Source: Lachnoclostridium sp. UBA903 (GTDB taxonomy: Bacteria; Bacillota; Clostridia; Lachnospirales; Lachnospiraceae). From it: a DNA stretch of 17,157 nt. The notes under the pieces are model-generated. The model saw only the letters and a list, made by a program, of their open reading frames with translations. It was not told the DNA's origin and searched no databases. The position numbers and the translations under genes were made by a program. Positions 6,948 to 12,777 of the stretch are shown piece after piece. The stretch's first letter is position 1, and every line of letters starts with the position of its first letter. The DNA is taken from contig DBEP01000127.1 of NCBI GenBank assembly GCA_002294045.1, forward strand, positions 1 to 17,157. The letters run 5' to 3'.

Positions 6948-8468
6948 ATGAGTCTTTTACATGATGATCAAAATAGGATTACTGCCGTATTATCAAAAAG
7001 CTTAAGTGAAAATATTGATACGATTAATGCTTTATTTACAGATTGTGCCGATATAGTAAAACGTAAAATTACGGTCGGTGAGGTAAATAAAGTTGATATT
7101 TATTTCCTGTATGTTGACAATATGATTAATAAAGATTTATTGGAGGAAGTGACCATACACCAGCTTTTTGCCAGTCTAAAGGATATGCCGGTGGAAGACC
7201 AGTTCGAATATATTAAGGAAAAGGGACTGCGTACCGTGGATTTATCTGAAGTCATTACGATGAATGAGCTTATCATAAATGTACTGTCAGGGGACACGGT
7301 CATACTGGTAGACGGTTCCGACAAGGCTATTAAGGTATCCGTCAGAGGGATGCCAAACCGCGGAGTTCCTACCAGCGAAAACGAAGTTGCAATCCGTGGT
7401 TCGAAAGAAAGCTTCAGTGAAGCATTTTATATCAACAGAGTTTTACTAAGAAGAAGAATCAAAGATACAAACTTTAAAATTAAACAATTAAAGGTTGGAA
7501 TAAGAACACATACGGAAGTGGCCATCTGTTATCTGGAAGATGTGGCAAAGCCGGAAATAGTTGCAGATATTGAAAAGCGTCTGAGAGAATATGTAATTGA
7601 CGGCATTTTTGACAGCGGCATGTTAGAGCAGCTTACGGAAAGAAACGTATATTCCCCTTTTCCGGAATTTCAGACGACGGAAAGGCCGGACAAGGCAGCT
7701 TCCGCTATTTTAGAAGGAAGAGTTGCCATATTAGTGGATAATTCTCCCCTGGCTTTACTGCTGCCCACAACCTTAAATTCCTTTTTTCAGGCGTCGGATG
7801 ATTCCTACAGCAGGTGGGAACTGGCTACCTTTACCAGAATACTGCGCTATTTCGGCGCATTTTTATCCATTGCCCTGCCGGGACTTTATATTGCCGTAAT
7901 CAATTATAATGCGGAAGTTCTGACTTCCGCAATGGCCCTTTCTTTTGCCGCGGCAAGAGATGGGGTTCCGTTTTCCGTTTTATTCGAAGTGATAATGATG
8001 GAAGTTGCATTTCAAATGCTCCTGGAAGCAGGAATACGGCTTCCGGGTCCCATGGGGAGTACCCTTGGTATTGTCGGCGGACTCATTATCGGTGATGCGG
8101 CGGTGAATGCTAATTTAGTGAGTCCCATAGTGGTAATAGTAATTGCGCTGACCGCAATTTCAGCATTTACGGTTCCCAATGAGCCCTTTGCTTCCGCCTT
8201 CCGCATTGTCCGCTATTTAATCATAGCGTTATCCGCCTTCTTAGGCTTATATGGTTTTATATTAGGTATTATGATTCTGCTGATACATTTAGGCGGATTA
8301 AAAAGTTTCGGAATGCCTTATATGATGCCATTTGCTGCCTCCGGCATTAATGAAGGCACCGATACAAAGGATGCAATCGTAAGGTTTCCGTTAAGAGCAC
8401 TAAAAAGGCGGCCTATCTTTTCAAAGAAAACAGAAAGAACCAGACTTGTCCGGAATAAAGATAACTGA
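6948..8468 (+). CDS. GerA-family germinant receptor subunit A
   Basis: First subunit of a GerA-type nutrient germinant receptor in the spore inner membrane. 506 residues, start fixed by AGAGGAGG just upstream. Layout: hydrophilic N-terminal domain (about 1-285; in known receptors the germinant-sensing or regulatory part), then the family signature GRVAILVDNSPLALLLPTT, SDDSYSRWELATFTRILRY, and a membrane domain of about five helices between 290 and 465, including LPGPMGSTLGIVGGLIIGDA and the SAFTVPNEPFASAFRIVRY segment. A short basic tail ends the protein. It is followed after 88 bases by a fused GerB-GerC gene, so together they encode all three receptor parts. Expression is expected in the forespore, but I could not identify a SigG promoter. 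Germinant unknown. Confidence 0.95.
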   Translation: MSLLHDDQNRITAVLSKSLSENIDTINALFTDCADIVKRKITVGEVNKVDIYFLYVDNMINKDLLEEVTIHQLFASLKDMPVEDQFEYIKEKGLRTVDLSEVITMNELIINVLSGDTVILVDGSDKAIKVSVRGMPNRGVPTSENEVAIRGSKESFSEAFYINRVLLRRRIKDTNFKIKQLKVGIRTHTEVAICYLEDVAKPEIVADIEKRLREYVIDGIFDSGMLEQLTERNVYSPFPEFQTTERPDKAASAILEGRVAILVDNSPLALLLPTTLNSFFQASDDSYSRWELATFTRILRYFGAFLSIALPGLYIAVINYNAEVLTSAMALSFAAARDGVPFSVLFEVIMMEVAFQMLLEAGIRLPGPMGSTLGIVGGLIIGDAAVNANLVSPIVVIVIALTAISAFTVPNEPFASAFRIVRYLIIALSAFLGLYGFILGIMILLIHLGGLKSFGMPYMMPFAASGINEGTDTKDAIVRFPLRALKRRPIFSKKTERTRLVRNKDN

Positions 8469-8524
8469 CAGTTACTATTTACAGAACTGCTGGTTTTCTG
8501 CAGAGCTGTGAATCGTAACAACTG
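8469..8524 (+). promoter_or_regulatory. Hairpin between the two germinant receptor genes
   Basis: CAGTTAC (8469-8475) pairs with GTAACaaCTG (8515-8524), continuing inward with ACAG (8481-8484)/CTGT (8506-8509) and CTGC (8487-8490)/GCAG (8500-8503), loop TGGTTTTCT. It starts right after the gerA-type stop codon. There is no T tract, so it is not a standard terminator; it could protect the upstream message or adjust the ratio of the two products. Confidence 0.45.
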
Positions 8525-8556
8525 ACAACAGATTATTTAGAAAGGCATAGTGAAAT

Positions 8557-10806
8557 ATGTTTTCAGAAAACGAAAAAATTTCTTTAAGACAATTAAAGCG
8601 TTTATTGATTTTTGATTTATTCAGTGTATCCGGTTTAATCATTCCGCGTATCGCGGTTGCAACTGCGGGAAAAGATGGGTTAATAACCATAATTCTTGCA
8701 GTTTTATATGCATTTATTTATGCCTGGATTTTAGTATCCTTATCAAAGTATACCGGCGGTAATTATCTGGATTATTGCAGGAGAAGTCTGGGCAGGCCCC
8801 TTACCTTTCTCATTGGAATTTTATATATTGTCAAATTTTTTGCAAGCTGTGTATTCGCTTCCCGTCTGTTCGGTGAGGTAATTAACCAGACACTGCTGGA
8901 AGATACCGACCCTAGAATTATTGTTCTGCTGCTTCTCATTGTATCTGCTTATGCGGCCTCCAAAGGTTTTGAGGTCAGAGCAAGAATAGCAGAGGTACTT
9001 TATTTTATAGTTATAATTCCAATATTTGTCTTCCTGCTGCTGGGACTTAACAAAATTCAGCTTTCCAATCTTATGCCGTTATTCACGGAGAGCACTAAAG
9101 ATATATTTATAGGCGGCTATAATATTTTTCTCACCTTCAGTATACTGGAATTGATACTGTTTTCGGCACCATTGATAAAGTTCAAAAACATAAAAAAAGG
9201 AAAACGTCTGTTACACTATATATTCCGCGCCATCGTTGTAACAGGAATTTTAGATATCCTTTTATTTGTTGTAACATTAGGTATTTTAGGAAGAGGAGAA
9301 ACCCAGCAGAAATTGTGGTCAATGGTTACCGTTATACAGATTATAAAGCTGCCGGGCAGTTTTATACAGCGGCAGGATGCGATTATACTGGGATTCTGGA
9401 TGTTAAGCATCTTTTCAATTATAAGTGCCTTTTTTTATTATATCAGCCTTGTGGGCAAATATATTTTTCGGATTTCAAAGCAGAATTACCTGCTGATACC
9501 TTTTATACTGCTGATGTTTGGGGCATCTGTCATACCCATTGAAACAGAACAGTTTTTTAATTATTTTGAATATTATATGAAGTATATCGGTATGCCCCAA
9601 TCCATTATTCTGCCGGCTGTCATTGTGTTTATCGGAAGAGTGAAAAAAATTAAAAATACCAGGCCTGCATTAAAAACCTTGCTAATGGTTACGGTCCTGA
9701 CATCGGTAATTTCATTGACCGGATGCAGCGATATGACAGAAATTGAAGACCGTAATTTTGTCCAGGCAATGGGAATTGACTTAAGAGAAAATGAATTAAC
9801 GGTATATTATGTTCTGCCTGATTTAAAAGCTTTAACAGAGCAGGGAAGCGAAGAACCCGAAAAATTAATCCTGGAATTAAATGGTTTTGACTTCTGGGAG
9901 ATTGAAGAATTATATAGTCTTCAATATAATAAACGGTTGGATTTCAGCCATTTGAAAGCAATTATTTTGGGAAAGGAATTGGCAAAAGATCCGAAACATC
10001 TGTCGGAATTTTTATCCTATGTGGAAAACAAGTACGAGTTGGGAAGAAACACTTTAATTTTTACTTCGGATTCCACAGCAAAAGAAGTAATCTCTTTAAA
10101 TCGGGATGTGGAGGGCGGAATCGGAGATTACCTGGACCGGCTGTACCGGATTAATCTTAAAAATAAGGGAAAAGAAGTAATTACGGTAGGGGATATGGTA
10201 TTCGCCATGAATGAAGAAAATCCCGTAGTCAGTATGCCTTTGCTGAAAGCCAGGGAGAAAACTCTGGAAACCATAGGGCTTGGGATGTTTTACCATAACA
10301 GGCTGGTTTTTGAAGTGAACAAAGAGGAAGCGGACTATATCGATATTGCAAATGGTTATGGAAAAAATAATTTAATTTTCCTTACTGAAAATCAACAAGA
10401 GGACCTGGAGGAAGGAAAGAACGAAGCAATTTCAGAATATGTCATTAAAATAAATAATATAACGAGAACTATGGAATTTAATAGTATCGATAATAAACCT
10501 CAGCTTTTTATAAAACTTGAAGGTATCGGTATTATTGTAAAGGGATTTAAGGATACCGGGCTGGTCTTAGATGAAGCCGCTGCGAAAGTTATAGCAGAGA
10601 TTGAAAACCGCTGCAATACCGTTGTTAAAACCCATATTACCGGAAGCATGGAAAAAATCATGAAGGGAGTCGAGATTGACTTCATGAATTTATATCGGAT
10701 GACAAGCTACAAAAACAAGAAATTATGGTTGGCTTATTCCAATAAGGAAGCCCAATTTTTGAAGGACCTGGAGTATACCGTAGAGGTTGATTTAAAAATG
10801 CAGTGA
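8557..10806 (+). CDS. Fused germinant receptor subunits B and C (GerB permease + GerC lipoprotein domain)
   Basis: One continuous frame of 749 residues covers two normally separate proteins. Residues 1 to about 360 are a GerAB-type APC-superfamily permease (endospore germination permease) with about ten membrane helices. Residues about 374-390 (LLMVTVLTSVISLTGC) look like a lipoprotein signal peptide ending in a lipobox, LTGC with Cys 390. Residues 390-749 are a Ger(x)C domain, opening SDMTEIEDRNFVQAMGIDL, which is the usual start of mature GerC. The total equals GerB plus GerC with nothing missing. A GTG at 9640 (codon 362) would give a classic signal peptide (MKKIKNTRPALK...), probably the ancestral GerC start, but GGAAGA abuts it with no spacing. 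The membrane order (even number of GerB helices, then one more) would put the GerC part outside the inner membrane, as needed. Ribosome site AGAAAGG lies 11 bases before the ATG. Confidence 0.92.
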   Translation: MFSENEKISLRQLKRLLIFDLFSVSGLIIPRIAVATAGKDGLITIILAVLYAFIYAWILVSLSKYTGGNYLDYCRRSLGRPLTFLIGILYIVKFFASCVFASRLFGEVINQTLLEDTDPRIIVLLLLIVSAYAASKGFEVRARIAEVLYFIVIIPIFVFLLLGLNKIQLSNLMPLFTESTKDIFIGGYNIFLTFSILELILFSAPLIKFKNIKKGKRLLHYIFRAIVVTGILDILLFVVTLGILGRGETQQKLWSMVTVIQIIKLPGSFIQRQDAIILGFWMLSIFSIISAFFYYISLVGKYIFRISKQNYLLIPFILLMFGASVIPIETEQFFNYFEYYMKYIGMPQSIILPAVIVFIGRVKKIKNTRPALKTLLMVTVLTSVISLTGCSDMTEIEDRNFVQAMGIDLRENELTVYYVLPDLKALTEQGSEEPEKLILELNGFDFWEIEELYSLQYNKRLDFSHLKAIILGKELAKDPKHLSEFLSYVENKYELGRNTLIFTSDSTAKEVISLNRDVEGGIGDYLDRLYRINLKNKGKEVITVGDMVFAMNEENPVVSMPLLKAREKTLETIGLGMFYHNRLVFEVNKEEADYIDIANGYGKNNLIFLTENQQEDLEEGKNEAISEYVIKINNITRTMEFNSIDNKPQLFIKLEGIGIIVKGFKDTGLVLDEAAAKVIAEIENRCNTVVKTHITGSMEKIMKGVEIDFMNLYRMTSYKNKKLWLAYSNKEAQFLKDLEYTVEVDLKMQ

Positions 10807-10860
10807 ACTTTCCTATATCATAAGAAAACCGAGAGGCGGGAAAAGGCAGGGATATAAGAC

Positions 10861-10888
10861 TTGACAGAAACTACAAAAGTGTTATCAT
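10861..10888 (+). promoter_or_regulatory. Strong vegetative promoter leading into the degV remnant
   Basis: TTGACA (10861-10866, perfect) and TATCAT (10883-10888, 5/6) separated by 16 bases. It sits 54 bases after the germination operon stop and 40 bases before the broken degV start. It may now serve the DUF1328 gene at 11118, as no terminator is visible between. Confidence 0.7.
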
Positions 10889-10927
10889 TAATTTTATCAT
10901 AAATAACGAAGACGGAAGTTATTACAA

Positions 10928-11014
10928 ATGTTAAAATTGTAGCGGACAGCACCTGTGATTTATCAGCAGGAGGCCTAATACCCAGCCATTGCGGGAGTTT
11001 TATTTGTAAAATAA
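10928..11014 (+). pseudogene. degV: Remnant of a DegV-family (fatty-acid-binding) protein gene, internally deleted and frameshifted
   Basis: ATG at 10928, GGAAG at 10914-10918 as ribosome site. The ATG frame stops after four codons, but one frame over, bases 10930-10968 encode VKIVADSTCDLSA, the exact start of many DegV proteins (MVKIVADSTCDLS). Loss of a single G right after the ATG explains this. After about 13 codons the match ends and the sequence jumps to PSHCG (same frame), then in another frame VLFVK and a TAA at 11012-11014; SHCG followed by a hydrophobic VLF stretch is how DegV proteins end. The remnant thus keeps the promoter, start and tail of a ~280-codon gene. The N-terminal match is strong; the C-terminal match is a weaker inference. 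Non-functional. Confidence 0.7.
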
Positions 11015-11117
11015 AATGCCGTTAAAATATAAATGCTAATAAATTTCAATCGAATTGTCAAGAATATTAGAGTGTGTTTGTAAATATAAGATATTCAGGT
11101 GAAGGAGTTGAAAATTC

Positions 11118-11279
11118 ATGTTAAAATGGGCTATTATTTTTTTGGTTATTTCTATCGTTGCAGGTTTATTTGGCTTTACAGGTGTGGCAAAAACATCCAA
11201 AACCATAGCGAAAGTTTTATTTTTTATTTGTATTGTAGCTTTTATCCTTATCTTATTGTTTGGTAAACTATTGTTTTAA
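11118..11279 (+). CDS. DUF1328 (UPF0391/YtjA-like) small membrane protein
   Basis: 53 residues: MLKWAIIFLVISIVAGLFGF, then TGVAKTSKTIAKVLFFICIV and a hydrophobic end. Two membrane helices (about 4-20 and 33-50) joined by a short TGVAKTSKTIAK turn, the typical DUF1328 layout, including the W4 and GLFGFTG motifs. AAGGAG at 11102-11107 lies 10 bases before the ATG. Function of the family is unknown; in other bacteria such genes are often stress-associated. It is the only intact gene between two gene remnants, which supports that it is expressed and kept. TTGTCA at 11055-11060 has no convincing -10, so transcription may come from the promoter at 10861. Confidence 0.85.
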   Translation: MLKWAIIFLVISIVAGLFGFTGVAKTSKTIAKVLFFICIVAFILILLFGKLLF

Positions 11280-11309
11280 AATAATTACGTAAGGAGTGTT
11301 TAATCTTAT

Positions 11310-11456
11310 GCTAACCGGCACATTCCCCTGCATCTGACCAGATTTTTTCCCTTTTATAAAATGAAGGAAAGAAAAGCTACAGATGTGGGCAGAATATACG
11401 GACTTGCCCGCATAGCAAGGGAATCCTTAAAGTATGTTTATGAAGGAAATTGTTAG
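11310..11456 (+). pseudogene. amrS: 3' remnant of an AmmeMemoRadiSam-type radical SAM enzyme gene
   Basis: Frame open from about 11304 to the TAG at 11454-11456, about 49 codons. It reads NRHIPLHLTRFFPFYKM (11313-11363), then a region with GLARIARESLKYVYEGNC at the very end. IPLHLTRFFPxYKM and the terminal LKYVYxGNC are the C-terminal signature of the AmmeMemoRadiSam radical SAM enzyme (pyruvate-formate-lyase-activase-like, ~300 residues). The CxxxCxxC cluster domain and most of the barrel are absent. AAGGAG (11291-11296) and an ATG (11308) precede it but in a different frame, closing after 9 codons. I conclude a 5'-deleted gene. Assignment comes from remembered family motifs, not a search. 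Confidence 0.7.
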
Positions 11457-11503
11457 CTCCCGCGGTATTAAGAGCATTAAGGAAAAACGGAAAGGAAAAG
11501 AGA

Positions 11504-12355
11504 GTGATTATTTATTCAGATAATTTTAATTTAAAGCATATAGCGGAATCCGGGCAGTGTTTCCGGATGAATCCGACAGGGGAAAATCGCTACAGCCTTA
11601 TTGCATTTGACAGATATACAGAGCTTACCCAAATAAATGAGAATTGTGTGGATATAACCTGCACGGAAGAAGATTTTAAACTGATTTGGAAAGAGTATTT
11701 TGATTTGGATTATGATTATAATCAGGTTGTTTCCAGTTTATCCCAGGGTCAGGATGAGTTCTTAAGAAATGCGGCCGGTTATGGCAGAGGTTTAAGGATA
11801 CTGAAACAGGAAATCTTTGAAACCTTAATCAGTTTTATTATATCCCAGAGAAAAAATATACCGACCATCAAAAACTGCATTGAGCAGCTATGTGCCCGAT
11901 ATGGTGAGAAAAGATTCTGCGAGGAGTGCGGAAAGAAAGAATATTACACCTTTCCCGCTCCCCATAAGCTAGCAGGAGCCCTTTTGGAGGATTTGAGAAA
12001 AGCAGGATTGGGTTATCGGGATGAATACATATTAAAAACATCACAGGCTGTTGTAAGAGGTTATATTGACCTTTCTTCCTTAAAGCATCTAAGTAATGAA
12101 GAGGCTATCGGGCAATTACGGAATTTGTCCGGTGTAGGGATTAAGGTTGCCAATTGCGTGTCCCTATATGCCCTGCACCATATTGAAGCATTCCCCATTG
12201 ACGTATGGATTGCAAGAATTCTTAAGGATATTTACCGGAATGAATTTGATTTAAAACCATATAACGGATTTGCCGGAATCGTTCAGCAATATATGTTTTA
12301 TTATATCAGAAACCGAAAAGAAAAGAATATACGCCAATACGGTCCGGTAGTCTGA
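11504..12355 (+). CDS. ogg: 8-oxoguanine DNA glycosylase/AP lyase (OGG1 type)
   Basis: Base-excision repair enzyme that removes 8-oxoguanine and nicks the abasic site. 283 residues from GTG 11504, with AAGGA at about 11492-11496 as ribosome site; the frame also extends up to a TTG at 11450, but that overlaps the end of the radical SAM remnant and precedes the N-terminus normal for the family. OGG N-terminal domain about 1-105 (FNLKHIAESGQCFRM, where family members have a GQxFRW-like motif), then the HhH-GPD domain: ISQRKNIPTIKNC at 114-126, GLGYRDEYI at 168-176, hairpin NLSGVGIKVANCV with catalytic Lys 214, and Asp 233 (FPIDVWI). Lys and Asp together mark a bifunctional OGG1-like enzyme as in Clostridium acetobutylicum Ogg. 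A strong terminator follows. Confidence 0.93.
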   Translation: MIIYSDNFNLKHIAESGQCFRMNPTGENRYSLIAFDRYTELTQINENCVDITCTEEDFKLIWKEYFDLDYDYNQVVSSLSQGQDEFLRNAAGYGRGLRILKQEIFETLISFIISQRKNIPTIKNCIEQLCARYGEKRFCEECGKKEYYTFPAPHKLAGALLEDLRKAGLGYRDEYILKTSQAVVRGYIDLSSLKHLSNEEAIGQLRNLSGVGIKVANCVSLYALHHIEAFPIDVWIARILKDIYRNEFDLKPYNGFAGIVQQYMFYYIRNRKEKNIRQYGPVV

Positions 12356-12401
12356 ATAAATATAAATAAGCATTTAATTTAATACATAATGGTACCGTAA
12401 T

Positions 12402-12443
12402 AAAAAATTTCGCAGTCTGTCATAAAACTGCGAAATTTTTTTT
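12402..12443 (+). terminator. Strong terminator after ogg
   Basis: AAAAAATTTCGCAGT (12402-12416) pairs perfectly over 15 bp with 12427-12441, loop CTGTCATAAA, and the right arm runs on into a T tract ending at 12443. The A-rich left flank would let it work on both strands. Confidence 0.9.
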
Positions 12444-12521
12444 ATACTGAATGATTCAAAATTTCCAGTCCATAATAAATAAGTATGAAACATATTTTTG
12501 CCTATTCAAGGATTGAAGTAT

Positions 12522-12539
12522 ATGGAGCTGTTGCTCCAT
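12522..12539 (+). repeat. Small perfect hairpin upstream of the long inverted repeat
   Basis: ATGGAGC (12522-12528), loop TGTT, GCTCCAT (12533-12539). No T tract. The rest of 12444-12569 shows no gene; ACGGCG occurs twice at about 12545-12560. Confidence 0.5.
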
Positions 12540-12569
12540 TATACACGGCGTAAATACGGCGCTTTTCTA

Positions 12570-12731
12570 GAGGGTGTTTGAAAAATGCTTGTGCCGGGCT
12601 GGGGATGCCCCACTTTGTGGGAGGCAAAGAGCGATTTTGGGTGCGCAGTGGTGCTACGCTCCCAAAATTGCCATGCAGTATACCGCAAAGTGGGGTGTCC
12701 AGAACGGTGCGATGATTTTTCAAACACGCTC
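12570..12731. repeat. 162-bp long imperfect inverted repeat (palindromic element)
   Basis: Left arm 12570-12641 and right arm 12661-12731 are reverse complements over about 71 bases with mismatches, around a 19-base centre (12642-12660). Matching blocks read outward to inward: GAG(G/C)GTGTTTGAAAAAT, CCG, CTGG, CCCCACTTTG, ATTTTGGG. The whole element could fold into one long stem in RNA or cruciform. It is more GC-rich than its surroundings and encodes nothing. No transposase and no clear target-site duplication are visible. It resembles a MITE-like or palindromic intergenic element; the short open frames on both strands here simply reflect its symmetry. Confidence 0.8.
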
Positions 12732-12777
12732 CAGGAAGATTAAAAGCATATACTATATATAGGAGATATGAAACAGA

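Noticed and set aside
11450..11503. N-terminal extension of the OGG glycosylase from TTG 11450
   Set aside because: It overlaps the end of the radical SAM remnant, and the GTG at 11504 has a well-placed AAGGA and gives the family's normal N-terminus.
12502..12762. Three short open frames on both strands in the gap before the activase gene
   Set aside because: They lie across the long inverted repeat, have no ribosome sites, and their similarity to each other follows from the palindrome. No protein family recognised.
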